Assembly: GCA_030840805.1 (NCBI GenBank)
Contig: JAVEDU010000105.1
Location: 1 to 64,000, forward strand
Direction of reading: 5' to 3'
DNA from: Actinomycetota bacterium
GTDB taxonomy: Bacteria > Actinomycetota > Actinomycetes > Mycobacteriales > HKI-0501
DNA length: 64,000 bases
A program made the translations under genes and the position numbers. The notes under the pieces are model-generated. The model was not told the DNA's origin, did no database searches, and worked only from the letters and a program-made list of their open reading frames with translations. This document shows, in pieces, positions 36,346 to 45,499 of this stretch (the stretch's first letter is position 1; each line of letters starts with the position of its first letter).

Positions 36346-36797
36346 TCACCGTCGAGGCCGTGCCGTACGACGACCCGGTGGCCGCCGTGCTGCGCGCGGA
36401 CCTGCTCGCGGACCTCACCGGCCGGTACGGCGGCGACGGCGACTCGACCCCGATCACGCCCGGGGAGTTCGACCCGCCGCGGGGAGGGTTCCTGCTGGCG
36501 TGGCTGGACGGCCGGCCCGCCGGCTGTGTGGGCTGGCGGAGCCGCGGCGACGGCGTGGCGGAGCTGAAGCGGATGTGGGTGGCGCTCGACGCGCGGCGGC
36601 GCGGGGTGGCGAAGGCCCTGCTCACCGCCGTCGAGGACGCGGCCCGATCGGCCGGGCGGAACCGCATCGTGCTGGAGACCGGGACGGCGCAGCCGGAGGC
36701 GATGGGGCTCTACGCGGCGTCCGGGTACGCGCTGGTCCCGAACTACGGCCACTACGCCGACTCGCCCCTGTCCCGGTCCTACGCGCGGGACCTGTAG
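36342..36797 (+). CDS. GNAT-family N-acetyltransferase
   Basis: The product has 151 residues with the GNAT fold: [20 protein letters not shown] is the acetyl-CoA-binding region (R/Q-x-x-G-x-G/A, here RRRGVA) and [20 protein letters not shown] the last helix-strand pair. The substrate is unknown. GTG 36342 overlaps the thiD stop, so the gene is part of the thiL-thiD transcript. A two-way terminator separates it from rpmB. Confidence 0.8.
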   Translation: MITVEAVPYDDPVAAVLRADLLADLTGRYGGDGDSTPITPGEFDPPRGGFLLAWLDGRPAGCVGWRSRGDGVAELKRMWVALDARRRGVAKALLTAVEDAARSAGRNRIVLETGTAQPEAMGLYAASGYALVPNYGHYADSPLSRSYARDL

Positions 36798-36811
36798 CCC
36801 GGGAGGAGACA

Positions 36812-36848
36812 CGACGATGCCCGCGACACGGGGCCGCGGGCATCGTCG
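36812..36848. terminator. Bidirectional terminator between GNAT gene and rpmB
   Basis: CGACGATGCCCGCG and CCGCGGGCATCGTCG pair over 14 bp around an 8-9 nt loop. The hairpin lies between the ends of two convergent genes and can serve both. Confidence 0.75.
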
Positions 36849-36862
36849 AACAGAGCTGGGCG

Positions 36863-37054
36863 TCAGCCCTTGAGGACCTTGCCGGCCTTGAGGCAGGAGG
36901 TGCACACCTTGACCTTCTTGGTGTTGCCACCGCCGGTCGGCGTCCGCACGGACTGGATGTTCGGGTTCCAACGGCGGTTGGTACGCCGGTGGGAGTGGGA
37001 CACCGACATGCCGAAGCCCGGCCCCTTGCCACAGACGTCGCACACGCTAGCCAC
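36863..37054 (-). CDS. rpmB: Ribosomal protein bL28
   Basis: The product has 63 residues with the L28 landmarks [31 protein letters not shown] and [10 protein letters not shown]. The CxxC pairs (CDVC, CTSC) mark the zinc-binding C+ form. In actinobacteria a C-minus paralogue often replaces it under zinc limitation, so this copy is the zinc-replete version. The start is GTG 37054. It is divergent from the DAK-domain gene. Confidence 0.95.
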   Translation of the reverse strand: MASVCDVCGKGPGFGMSVSHSHRRTNRRWNPNIQSVRTPTGGGNTKKVKVCTSCLKAGKVLKG

Positions 37055-37181
37055 GGGAACACTCCTGATTTGGATCGAGGTAGGTCACCCGGTGACGGGC
37101 AACCTGGACAGAGTACCGGCCCGACGGCACGGTCTCCAAACCGGCCCGCCGAGGCTGTGTGCCCACACTAGTGTCTGCCGC

Positions 37182-38879
37182 GTGCGTCCAGGACAGCAGG
37201 AGCCGGTGCCGGCCCGTCTCGACCCGGCGGCGGTGCGGCGGTGGTGCGCCGCCGGGCTGGCGTCGCTGCGCGCGCACCGGCGGGAGATCGACGACCTGAA
37301 CGTCTACCCGGTGCCGGACGGGGACACCGGGACGAACCTCGTCGAGACGTTCGCCGCCGCGTGTGCGGCCGTGGACGCCGGGCACGACACCGCGTCCTGC
37401 CCCGACGCGGAACTCACGCCGCTCGGTGCGGTCCTGCGGCGGCTGGCCCGCGGTGCGCTGCTCGGCGCCCGTGGCAACTCCGGCGTGATCCTCGCCCAGC
37501 TCCTCGGCGGGATCGCGGCGGAGCTGGCGGACGTGCACGAGGCCGGGGGCCGCGAGCTCACGGTCGCGTTGCGGACGGCCGCCGCCGCCGCGTACGACGC
37601 CGTGGCCGAGCCGGTCGAGGGCACCGTGCTGACCGTGGCGCGGGCCGCCGCCGACGCGGCGTGGGAGCTGGGGTCCGACGACCTCGCCGACGTGTGCACG
37701 GTCGCGGCGAGGTCGGCGGCGCAGGCCCTGGCCCGGACGCCCGAGCAGCTGCCCGCGCTCGCCCGCGCCGGGGTGGTCGACGCGGGCGGACGCGGCCTCG
37801 TGGTCCTGCTCGACGCGCTCGCCGGGGTGGCCACCGGGTCCACCCCCACGCTGCCCCTCGCCCCCGCTCCGGCACCCCTCGCCCCCGCTCCGGCACCCTT
37901 CGTCGCGGACCGGGAGACGGGCTCGGACGCGTACTCCTACGAGGTGCAGTACCTGCTGGCGGCGCCGGACGCCGCGCTGGGCCCGCTCCGCGTCGAGCTG
38001 GGCGCGCTCGGCGACTCGCTGGTGGTGGTCGGCGACGGGGACGGCATGTGGAACGTCCACGTCCACGTGGACGACGTCGGCGCGGCGATCGAGGCCGGTA
38101 TCCGGGCCGGGCGGCCGTCCCGGATCGGCGTGACCCGGTTCGCCGACCAGATACCGGCGCGGGCGTCCGCGGACGGGGTGGCGCGCCCGGCCCCCGCCGC
38201 CGTGGCCCGCGGCGTCGTGGTCGTGGTCGAGGGGACCGGGATCGCCGAGCTGTTCGCCGCCGAGGGCGCCACCGTGGTGGACGGCGGCCCGGCCGCGAAC
38301 CCGAGCACCGCCGAGGTGCTGACCGCGATCCGGGCCACCGGCGCCGGGGCGGTCGTGGTCCTGCCCAACGATGCCAACTGCCAGGCCGTCGCGTCCGCCG
38401 CCGCCGCGGAGGCCCGCCGCGAGGGCGTCCAGGTGGCCGTGGTGCCGACCCGGTCCCCGATGCAGGCGGTCGCGGCGCTGGCCGTACGGGACCCGGACCG
38501 CCGGTTCGACGACGACGTGATCGCGATGGCGGAGGCGGCCGGCGCCACCCGCTGCGCGGAGCTCGCCGTCGCGGCCCGGGACGCGCTCACCAGCGCCGGC
38601 CGGTGCAGCGCCGGCGACGTGCTGGCGCTGGTGGAGGGCGAGGTCGTCCTCGTCGCCCCGGGGCCGGCCGAGACGGCGCTGGCGGCCGCCGCGGCCGAGC
38701 TGCTGGACCGGATGCTGTCGTCCGGTGGCGAGCTGGTCACGCTCGTCCTGGGCGACTCGGCGCCGGCCGGGCTCGGCGAGACGGTGCGGCGGCACGTCGC
38801 CCGGACGTGGCCGCTGGTCGAGGTCCAGTCGTTCTTCGGCGGCCAGCCGCACCACCCGCTGCTCGTCGGGGTGGAGTAG
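37182..38879 (+). CDS. DAK2/DegV-type protein (YloV/FakA family)
   Basis: The product has 565 residues. The N-terminal DAK2 (dihydroxyacetone-kinase-type, ATP-binding) domain shows LNVYPVPDGDTGTNLVETFA, where the Asp residues bind Mg, and RGALLGARGNSGVILAQLLG. The middle region includes YEVQYLLAAPD and WNVHVHVDDVGAAIEAGIRA, and the C-terminal part is alpha/beta. Firmicute FakA phosphorylates fatty acids bound to FakB. Actinobacterial homologues next to rpmB and recG are conserved, but their substrate is not settled. A tandem Pro/Ala repeat (LAPAPAP) links the two halves. GTG 37182 is the start. Confidence 0.85.
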   Translation: MRPGQQEPVPARLDPAAVRRWCAAGLASLRAHRREIDDLNVYPVPDGDTGTNLVETFAAACAAVDAGHDTASCPDAELTPLGAVLRRLARGALLGARGNSGVILAQLLGGIAAELADVHEAGGRELTVALRTAAAAAYDAVAEPVEGTVLTVARAAADAAWELGSDDLADVCTVAARSAAQALARTPEQLPALARAGVVDAGGRGLVVLLDALAGVATGSTPTLPLAPAPAPLAPAPAPFVADRETGSDAYSYEVQYLLAAPDAALGPLRVELGALGDSLVVVGDGDGMWNVHVHVDDVGAAIEAGIRAGRPSRIGVTRFADQIPARASADGVARPAPAAVARGVVVVVEGTGIAELFAAEGATVVDGGPAANPSTAEVLTAIRATGAGAVVVLPNDANCQAVASAAAAEARREGVQVAVVPTRSPMQAVAALAVRDPDRRFDDDVIAMAEAAGATRCAELAVAARDALTSAGRCSAGDVLALVEGEVVLVAPGPAETALAAAAAELLDRMLSSGGELVTLVLGDSAPAGLGETVRRHVARTWPLVEVQSFFGGQPHHPLLVGVE

Positions 38880-38919
38880 CGGCGATCGGCGTCGCGGGAG
38901 GGTGACAGACTTCGGAGCC

Positions 38920-41133
38920 ATGTCGTCCGGACTCTCCCTCCAGACGCCGCTCCGCCGCGCGCCGGGGATCGGCGACAAGACCGCGAAGGCCCTCGCCGAC
39001 GCGCTCGACCTGCACACCGTCGGTGACCTCCTGCACCACTTCCCGCGCCGGTACGCCCGGCACGGTGAACACACCGATCTCGCCTCGCTGGTCGAGGGCG
39101 AGGACGTGACCGTGATGGCGCAGGTCCAGAGCGTCAGCCGGCGGCCGATGCGGCAGCGCAGGGGGACGATGCTCTCGGTGGTGGTCGGGGACGGCCGTCG
39201 CGCGCTCACGCTCACGTTCTTCAACGCCACCTGGCAGGGCAAGGGCCTGGAGCCGGGCCGGTGGGGCCTGTTCGCGGGCCGGGTCACCCGGTTCCGCGAG
39301 ACCTGGCAGCTCAACCACCCGCACTACCAGGTCCTGCCGGGCGACGACGCCGCCAGCGAGGTCGAGGAGTTCGCCGGTGCGCTGATCCCGGTGTACCCGG
39401 CGACCAGCGCCGTGACGACCTGGCAGCTCGCGAACTGCATCAAGACCGTCCTCCAGGTGTTCCCCGCCCCGCCGGACCCGCTGCCCGATGTGCTGAAGGA
39501 CACCCGCGGCCTCGTCGACCTCGGCGCCGCGCTGCACGACATCCACCGCCCGCCGTCCGAGGGGGCGCTCGACGCGGCGCGGCAGCGGCTCACCTGGGAC
39601 GAGGCGTTCGCGCTGCAGGTCACCCTGGCGCAGCGCCGGCACGCCGCGGCGGCGTCCCCGTCCCGGGCCCGCCCGCCGCGCGACAGCGGGGTGCTGGCGT
39701 CCTTCGACGCGGCCCTGCCGTTCACGCTCACCGCCGGGCAGCGGGACGTGGGGGAGACCCTCGCCGCCGAGCTGGCGGTCAGCAGTCCGATGCACCGCCT
39801 GCTCCAGGGCGAGGTCGGCTCCGGCAAGACCGTCTGCGCGCTCCGCGCGATGCTCCAGGTCGTCGATGCCGGGGGCCAGGCCGCGCTGCTCGCGCCGACC
39901 GAGGTCCTCGCCGCCCAGCACGCCCGGTCGCTGCGGGCGATGCTCGGCCCGCTGGGCGAGGCGGGGGAGCTGGGGGCCGCCGAGGAGGCCACCAGGATCG
40001 CGCTGCTCACCGGGTCGATGTCCGCCGCCGCCCGGCGCCGCACGCTGGCCGAGGCCGCCTCGGGGGAGGCCGGGATCGTCGTCGGCACGCATGCGCTGAT
40101 CCAAGAGGGTGTGGAGTTCGCCGACCTGGGACTGGTGGTCGTGGACGAGCAGCACCGCTTCGGCGTCGAACAGCGGGACGCGCTGCGGGCGAAGGGCCGG
40201 CAGCCCCCGCACGTCCTGGTGATGACGGCGACGCCGATCCCGCGCACCGTGGCGATGACGGTGTTCGGCGACCTGGAGACCTCCGAGCTGGCCGAGCTGC
40301 CGGCGGGCCGGTCGCCGATCGCCAGCCACGTCGTGCCGGTCTCCGACAAGCCGCATTTCCTGGACCGGGCGTGGACCCGGATCCGGGAGGAGGTCGGCAA
40401 GGGTCACCAGGCGTACGTGGTGTGCCCGCGGATCGGCGACGACGGCACGCCCGACCCCGCCGAGGAGCCCGGCGACGGGGACGGGGACGAGGGCGCCGCG
40501 GACAGCGGTGCCGACCGCCGCGCGCCGCTCGCCGTGGCGGACCTCGCCCCGCTGCTCGCCGGCGGCCCGCTCGCCGGGCTGCGGCTCGGCGTGCTGCACG
40601 GGCGGCTGCCCGCCGACGAGAAGGACGCGGTGATGCGGGACTTCACCGCCGGCCGGATCGACGTGCTGGTCGCGACGACGGTGATCGAGGTGGGCGTGGA
40701 CGTCCCGAACGCCACCGCAATGGTGATCATGGACGCCGACCGGTTCGGCGTGAGCCAGCTGCACCAGCTCCGCGGCCGGGTCGGGCGGGGCAGCGCCCCG
40801 GGGCTGTGCCTGCTGGTCACCGAGGCGTTCGGCGGGACCCCGGCGCGGCAGCGGCTCGACGCGGTGGCCGCCACCTCGGACGGGTTCGAGCTGGCCCGGC
40901 TGGACCTGGAGCAGCGGCGGGAGGGGGACGTGCTCGGGGCGGCCCAGTCCGGGCGCCGGTCCCGGCTGCGGCTGCTGTCGCTGCTCCGCGACGTCGAGCT
41001 CATCGAGACCGCCCGCGAGGAGGCGTCCCGGCTCGTCGCCGCCGACCCGGACCTCCGGGACCACCCCGCGCTCGCCGCCACCGTCGCCGCGATGGTGGAC
41101 GCGGAGCGCGCCGAGTACCTCGAGAAGGGCTGA
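38920..41133 (+). CDS. recG: ATP-dependent DNA helicase RecG
   Basis: RecG reverses stalled replication forks and processes Holliday junctions. The 737-residue protein has the N-terminal wedge OB-fold (VMAQVQSVSRRP...GRWGLFAGRVTRF) and the two helicase lobes: LLQGEVGSGKTVCALRAMLQ is Walker A, VVVDEQHRFGVEQRDALRAK the DEQH box, VMTATPIPRTVAMTVFGDLE motif III, and QLRGRVGRGSAPGLCLLVTE motif VI. Start ATG 38920. An acidic insert (about 500-530) interrupts lobe 2. rsmD follows 4 bp after the stop. Confidence 0.95.
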   Translation: MSSGLSLQTPLRRAPGIGDKTAKALADALDLHTVGDLLHHFPRRYARHGEHTDLASLVEGEDVTVMAQVQSVSRRPMRQRRGTMLSVVVGDGRRALTLTFFNATWQGKGLEPGRWGLFAGRVTRFRETWQLNHPHYQVLPGDDAASEVEEFAGALIPVYPATSAVTTWQLANCIKTVLQVFPAPPDPLPDVLKDTRGLVDLGAALHDIHRPPSEGALDAARQRLTWDEAFALQVTLAQRRHAAAASPSRARPPRDSGVLASFDAALPFTLTAGQRDVGETLAAELAVSSPMHRLLQGEVGSGKTVCALRAMLQVVDAGGQAALLAPTEVLAAQHARSLRAMLGPLGEAGELGAAEEATRIALLTGSMSAAARRRTLAEAASGEAGIVVGTHALIQEGVEFADLGLVVVDEQHRFGVEQRDALRAKGRQPPHVLVMTATPIPRTVAMTVFGDLETSELAELPAGRSPIASHVVPVSDKPHFLDRAWTRIREEVGKGHQAYVVCPRIGDDGTPDPAEEPGDGDGDEGAADSGADRRAPLAVADLAPLLAGGPLAGLRLGVLHGRLPADEKDAVMRDFTAGRIDVLVATTVIEVGVDVPNATAMVIMDADRFGVSQLHQLRGRVGRGSAPGLCLLVTEAFGGTPARQRLDAVAATSDGFELARLDLEQRREGDVLGAAQSGRRSRLRLLSLLRDVELIETAREEASRLVAADPDLRDHPALAATVAAMVDAERAEYLEKG

Positions 41134-41137
41134 CCGG

Positions 41138-41707
41138 GTGCCACGGATCGTCGGCGGGGCCGCGGGTGGCCGGCGGATCGCCGTCCCGGCGGGCCGGGGG
41201 ACCCGGCCCACCTCGGACCGGACCCGTGAGGCCCTGTTCAGCGCGCTGGAGTCCCTCGTGGACCTCGACGGTGCGCATGTCCTCGACCTGTACGCCGGCT
41301 CGGGCGCGGTGGGGCTGGAGGCGGTCTCCCGGGGCGGCGCGCACGCGTTCCTGGTCGAGTCCGACCGTGGGGCGCTGGCGGTGCTGCGCCGCAACGTCGC
41401 CGAGCTGGGCCTGCCCGGGGTGGTGGCGGCGACCGGCGCGGTGGAGCGGTTCGCGGCCGCCACGCCGCCGGCGACCGCCGTCCCGCCGTACCGGGTCGTG
41501 TTCGCCGACCCGCCGTACGCGCTGACGGCCGAGGCCCTCGGCGCGGTCCTCGGTGACCTCGCGGCGAACGGCTGGCTGGCGGACGATGCGGTCGTGGTCG
41601 TGGAGCGTTCGTCGCGGGATCCCGAGTGGGTGTGGCCCACCCCACTCGTGGCGATCCGTGCTCGACGTTACGGCGAGGCCACGCTTTGGTACGGTCGCGC
41701 CTCGTGA
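41138..41707 (+). CDS. rsmD: 16S rRNA (guanine966-N2)-methyltransferase
   Basis: RsmD methylates G966 (E. coli numbering) of 16S rRNA. The 189-residue protein has PRIVGGAAGGRRIAVPAGRG and RPTSDRTREALFSALES at the N-terminus, VLDLYAGSGAVGLEAVSRGG as SAM motif I, and VVFADPPYAL as the catalytic NPPY-type motif (here DPPY). It lies directly before coaD, the usual pair in bacteria; the stop overlaps the coaD GTG. Confidence 0.93.
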   Translation: MPRIVGGAAGGRRIAVPAGRGTRPTSDRTREALFSALESLVDLDGAHVLDLYAGSGAVGLEAVSRGGAHAFLVESDRGALAVLRRNVAELGLPGVVAATGAVERFAAATPPATAVPPYRVVFADPPYALTAEALGAVLGDLAANGWLADDAVVVVERSSRDPEWVWPTPLVAIRARRYGEATLWYGRAS

Positions 41708-42192
41708 GACGCGCCGTCTGTCCCGGTTCCTTCGACCCCGTCACCAACGGGCACCTCGACATCATCGGTCGGGCCAGCCGGTTGTACGACGAGGTCGTCG
41801 TCGCAGTGCTCGTCAACCAGAGCAAGAGTGGTCTCTTCTCGCTCGAGGAGCGCATGGAGCTGCTGCGGGAGGTGACCTCTCCGTACGGCAACGTGGTGGT
41901 GGACTCGTTCCAGGGCCTGCTCGTGGACTACTGCAAGGCCCAGGACATCCCCGTCGTCGTCAAGGGCCTCCGCGCGGTCAGCGACTTCGACTACGAGCTG
42001 CAGATGGCGCAGATGAACCACGGCCTCGCGGGGGTGGAGACGCTCTTCATGTCCACGAACCCGCTGTATTCTTTCCTCTCGTCCAGTTTGGTCAAAGACG
42101 TGGCCAGATGGGGCGGTGACGTGTCGGCGCACGTACCGGAGATCGTCCGGCGCCGGCTCACCGAGCGAATCGGGACACCGCCGTCGACATGA
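41704..42192 (+). CDS. coaD: Phosphopantetheine adenylyltransferase
   Basis: CoaD makes dephospho-CoA in the fourth step of CoA synthesis. The 162-residue protein has VCPGSFDPVTNGHLDIIGRA with the TxGH nucleotide motif, GLRAVSDFDYELQMAQMNHG, and YSFLSSSLVKDVARWGGDVS. The start is GTG 41704 (GTGA overlap with rsmD). The stop overlaps the sepIVA-like start. Confidence 0.95.
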   Translation: MRRAVCPGSFDPVTNGHLDIIGRASRLYDEVVVAVLVNQSKSGLFSLEERMELLREVTSPYGNVVVDSFQGLLVDYCKAQDIPVVVKGLRAVSDFDYELQMAQMNHGLAGVETLFMSTNPLYSFLSSSLVKDVARWGGDVSAHVPEIVRRRLTERIGTPPST

Positions 42193-42731
42193 CCGTCTAC
42201 CACTCGGAACACACCCCAGACCGGAGCAGCACTGTGGACCCACTGGACCGGATCGACGAGATCACCGCCCTCGTCGAGGCCGCCCGCGCGGTACCCATGT
42301 CGGGCAACGCGATGGTGGCCCGCAACGAGCTCCTGGGGCTTCTCGACGAGCTCCGCGCCGACCTGCCGACCGAGATCCGCCGGGCGCAGGCGCTGCTGGA
42401 GGAGCGGGACAAGGTGATCGCGGCCGGCCGCCGCGAGGCCGACCGGATCGTCGCCGAGGCCGAGGCGGAACACACCCGGCTCGTGTCGGTGGCCGAGGTC
42501 ACCGTCTCCGCGGAGCACGAGGCCGCCCGGATCCTCGGCGAGGCGCGCGGCGAGGCCCTGCGCCGCCGCGAGGAGACCGACGAGATGATCGACACCGCGC
42601 TCGCCAACTTCGAGCAGATGCTGCAGCGCACGCTCGCCTACGTGGAGCGCAACCGCGACAAGATGCAGGCGCTGTCCGAGATCGGGCCGTACGACTCCGG
42701 CCGGGACAGCGAGAACCCCCTCCCGTTCTAG
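42189..42731 (+). CDS. SepIVA-like coiled-coil protein (DivIVA-related)
   Basis: The product has 180 residues, largely a coiled coil. The N-terminus (LDRIDEITALVEAARAVPMS, ELLGLLDELRADLPTEIRRA) matches the DivIVA-like start of mycobacterial SepIVA, which acts in septation and cell elongation; the long heptad part (EADRIVAEAEAEHTRLVSVA) follows. The position next to the DUF177 gene, rpmF and rnc is as in Mycobacterium. The protein is shorter than SepIVA (about 245 residues) because of a shorter coil. A role in cell-wall growth is inferred from the family. Confidence 0.75.
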   Translation: MTVYHSEHTPDRSSTVDPLDRIDEITALVEAARAVPMSGNAMVARNELLGLLDELRADLPTEIRRAQALLEERDKVIAAGRREADRIVAEAEAEHTRLVSVAEVTVSAEHEAARILGEARGEALRRREETDEMIDTALANFEQMLQRTLAYVERNRDKMQALSEIGPYDSGRDSENPLPF

Positions 42732-42799
42732 CCGTTTCGCCCCGCCCCGGGGGCCTGGGGTACCCTTTGCCGACGGCCCCCCAACGCCTTGATCCGACC

Positions 42800-43420
42800 A
42801 TGCCCGAGAACAGGACTTCACAGCCGCGCCTCGACCCCCGCAAGCCCCTCGTGCTCGACACGCGCGAGCTGGGCCGCCGTCCGGGGTCGATGCGTCCGCT
42901 GAAAATCCAGGTTGTCGCGCCTGCCGGTCTCGGTGTGGGGCTGATCGGCGTCCCCGAGGGGGCCCCGCTCGATCTCGACCTCCGGTTGGAGTCGGTTCTG
43001 GAAGGCGTACTCGTCTCCGGGACCGCCGCCGCGCCGGTGGTGGGGGAGTGCGGGCGCTGCCTGGAGTCGTTCGACAGCACGGTCGAGGTCGACGTCCAGG
43101 AGCTCTTCGCCTATCCGGCGAGCGTCACGGACCTGACCTCGGACGACGACGAGGTGAGCCGGCTGCGGGGCGATCTGATCGACCTGGAGCCGATCATGCG
43201 CGACGCGGTCGTACTCGCGTTGCCCACGAACCCGGTGTGCCGGGAGGACTGTCCCGGTCTGTGCCCCGAGTGTGGGGCGCACTGGGACGACCTTCCCGGT
43301 GACCACACGCACGATCAGGTCGACCCCCGGTGGGCCGCCCTGCAGAACTTGGTCCAGGAGCCGCCCGTGGTGGCCGATGGAGAGCAGCCGCCGCCGGCGG
43401 CCGAGAGTCAGGAGAAGTAA
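42800..43420 (+). CDS. DUF177 (YceD-type) protein
   Basis: The product has 206 residues with LVLDTRELGRRPGSMRPLKI, VVGECGRCLESFDSTVEVDV and CREDCPGLCPECGAHWDDLP, the last being the Cys cluster typical of DUF177 (YceD). The family is always next to rpmF and is linked to 23S rRNA or ribosome biogenesis in plants and bacteria. ATG 42800 is in the correct frame; rpmF starts 2 nt after the stop, so the two are coupled. Confidence 0.85.
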   Translation: MPENRTSQPRLDPRKPLVLDTRELGRRPGSMRPLKIQVVAPAGLGVGLIGVPEGAPLDLDLRLESVLEGVLVSGTAAAPVVGECGRCLESFDSTVEVDVQELFAYPASVTDLTSDDDEVSRLRGDLIDLEPIMRDAVVLALPTNPVCREDCPGLCPECGAHWDDLPGDHTHDQVDPRWAALQNLVQEPPVVADGEQPPPAAESQEK

Positions 43421-43422
43421 CC

Positions 43423-43596
43423 GTGGCCGTTCCGAAGCGGAAGATGTCGCGCAGCAACACCCGGGCGCGTCGGTCCCAGTGGAAGACCACCGCCGTCGCG
43501 ACCCAGCCCTGCCCGCAGTGCAAGTCGCCGAAGCTGGCGCACACGGCGTGCCAGGTCTGCGGTCAGTACAACGGTCGCCAGGTCATCGCGGTCTGA
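43423..43596 (+). CDS. rpmF: Ribosomal protein bL32
   Basis: The product has 57 residues: VAVPKRKMSRSNTRARRSQW, then CPQCKSPKLAHTACQVCGQY. The two CxxC pairs bind zinc. The start is GTG 43423, two bases after the DUF177 gene stop. It is the zinc-containing form of L32. Confidence 0.96.
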   Translation: MAVPKRKMSRSNTRARRSQWKTTAVATQPCPQCKSPKLAHTACQVCGQYNGRQVIAV

Positions 43597-43609
43597 GCTC
43601 CGGACCCGC

Positions 43610-44629
43610 GTGACGGCCTCCGAGCCACAGCCGGTCCGGATCGCCGTCGACCTCCTCGGCGGGGACGAAGCTCCCGCCGTCGTGGTCGACGGCGTTCTGA
43701 CCGCACTGGACATCGATCCACTGCTCACCGTCCTGCTCGCGGCTCCGCGCGCGGACGCCGAGCGGGCGATCGCGTCCGCCCCGCGGGGGTCGCGGGCGCG
43801 GCTGTCGGTCGCACCGGCCGGCGAGGCCGTGGCGATGGAGGGTGCGGCGCTCGCCGTGCGCGCCCAGGAGGACGCGACCGTCCGGGTGGCCCTGCGGGCC
43901 CTCCGGGACGGTGCCGCGGACGGCGTCGTCACGATCGGTTCCACCGGCGCGGCGATCGCCGCCGCGGTCCTCGACCTCGGCCGGCTCCCGGACGTCGAGC
44001 GCCCGGCGCTCGCCGTGGTGGTCCCGTCGAGCGCGGGGCCGCTGGTCCTGCTGGACGTCGGGGCCGGGATCCGGGCCGACCCCTCGCTTCTCGTCGACCA
44101 CGGGCTCCTCGGTGCGGCATACGCGGTCGCGGTGCTCGGCATCGACGTACCGCGGTTGGGGCTCCTGTCCACCGGTACCGAGGTCGGCAAGGGCGGGCCC
44201 GGTCGCCGCGAGGCCGCCGAGCGGCTCGCCGCCGCCTGTGCCGGTCTGCCCGTCACCTTCGTCGGCAACGTCGAGGGTCAGCACGTACCGCTCGGCGGCC
44301 CGGCCGATGTCGTCGTCACCGACGGCCTGGTCGGCAACGCACTGCTCAAGGGGATCGAGGGCTCGATCGAGATGATCCGTCGCCGCACCGGGATGGTGCC
44401 CGGGTTCGCCCGGGACGCCGGCCGCGCCGCCGTGCTGCTGGGCGTGCCGGGCACGGTGATCGTCGGCCACGGCGCGGCGGACGGCGAGGACGTCGCCGCG
44501 TGCGTCGGGCTCGCCGCCGAGTCGTTCCGGCACGGTACGGGGGGCGCGGTGAGCGAGCGGTACGCCGAGTTCGTGCGCGGCCGGGGCGCCGTCGACCTCA
44601 CCGAGTCCCCGGAGGTGGTGGGCCGATGA
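43610..44629 (+). CDS. plsX: Phosphate acyltransferase PlsX
   Basis: PlsX makes acyl-phosphate from acyl-ACP for phospholipid synthesis. The 339-residue protein has [20 protein letters not shown] at the start, [40 protein letters not shown], and [20 protein letters not shown] with the DG in [17 protein letters not shown]. The usual GNIEG is GNVEG here. Start GTG 43610 follows at 13 bp after rpmF; the stop overlaps rnc (ATGA). Confidence 0.92.
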   Translation: MTASEPQPVRIAVDLLGGDEAPAVVVDGVLTALDIDPLLTVLLAAPRADAERAIASAPRGSRARLSVAPAGEAVAMEGAALAVRAQEDATVRVALRALRDGAADGVVTIGSTGAAIAAAVLDLGRLPDVERPALAVVVPSSAGPLVLLDVGAGIRADPSLLVDHGLLGAAYAVAVLGIDVPRLGLLSTGTEVGKGGPGRREAAERLAAACAGLPVTFVGNVEGQHVPLGGPADVVVTDGLVGNALLKGIEGSIEMIRRRTGMVPGFARDAGRAAVLLGVPGTVIVGHGAADGEDVAACVGLAAESFRHGTGGAVSERYAEFVRGRGAVDLTESPEVVGR

Positions 44630-45495
44630 GCTCTCGCCGTCCCTCGTCCACGATCCTGGAGGCCGCGCTCGGCGTCGGCATCGAGCCCGCCCTGCTGGAA
44701 CGGTCGCTCACCCACCGCTCGTACGCGTACGAGAACGGCGGTCTGCCCACCAACGAGCGCCTGGAGTTCCTCGGCGACGCCGTGCTCGGTCTCGTGGTGA
44801 CGACCGCGCTGTACCGCAACCACCCCGATCTTCCGGAGGGACAGCTCGCGAAGCTGCGGGCCTCCGTGGTGAACATGCGCGCGCTCGCCGACGTGGCCCG
44901 CAACCTCGGCAGGAAGCCGGGGGAGACGGCCCCGCCCAGCGACGGCACCACCCCCGTCACCGGCGGCCTCGGCCCGCACCTGCGCCTCGGCAAGGGTGAG
45001 GAGGCCACCGGCGGCCGCGACAAGGCGAGCATCCTGGCCGACACCCTCGAGGCACTGCTCGGCGCGGTCTACCTCGACCACGGGATCGACGTGGTGTCGC
45101 GGGTGATCCACCGGCTCTTCGACCCGGTCATGGCCGACTCGGCCGAGCGCGGTGCCGGGCTGGACTGGAAGACGAGCCTGCAGGAGCTGACCGCGGAGAC
45201 GACCCTCGGCGTCCCGGAGTACCGGGTCACCGAGGAGGGCCCGGACCACGCCAAGACGTTCACCGCCACGGCCGTGGTGGCCGGCGAGGAGCTGGGCGAG
45301 GGCGAGGGCCGCAGCAAGAAGGAGGCCGAGCAGCGCGCCGCCGAGCAGGCGTGGCGGGCGCTCCGCCGGCGCAGCGAGCTGGCGACCGCCGAGGACGGCG
45401 TGCTCCCGTCCGACGCGGTGCGGGCCGCCGAGAGTGCCTCCCCGGCCCTGGCCGCGGACGCCGCGTCCGAGGCGGACGCGGGCACCGGGCGCTGA
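44626..45495 (+). CDS. rnc: Ribonuclease III
   Basis: RNase III cuts double-stranded RNA in rRNA processing and mRNA turnover. The 289-residue protein has the signature [15 protein letters not shown] (about 43-57), the second catalytic acid cluster [13 protein letters not shown], and a C-terminal double-stranded-RNA-binding domain ([36 protein letters not shown]). Between the two catalytic segments there is an extra Pro/Thr-rich loop ([14 protein letters not shown]) of about 17 residues, and a 45-residue acidic tail ends the protein. Start ATG 44626. mutM follows 4 nt after the stop. Confidence 0.93.
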   Translation: MSSRRPSSTILEAALGVGIEPALLERSLTHRSYAYENGGLPTNERLEFLGDAVLGLVVTTALYRNHPDLPEGQLAKLRASVVNMRALADVARNLGRKPGETAPPSDGTTPVTGGLGPHLRLGKGEEATGGRDKASILADTLEALLGAVYLDHGIDVVSRVIHRLFDPVMADSAERGAGLDWKTSLQELTAETTLGVPEYRVTEEGPDHAKTFTATAVVAGEELGEGEGRSKKEAEQRAAEQAWRALRRRSELATAEDGVLPSDAVRAAESASPALAADAASEADAGTGR

Positions 45496-45499
45496 CGCG

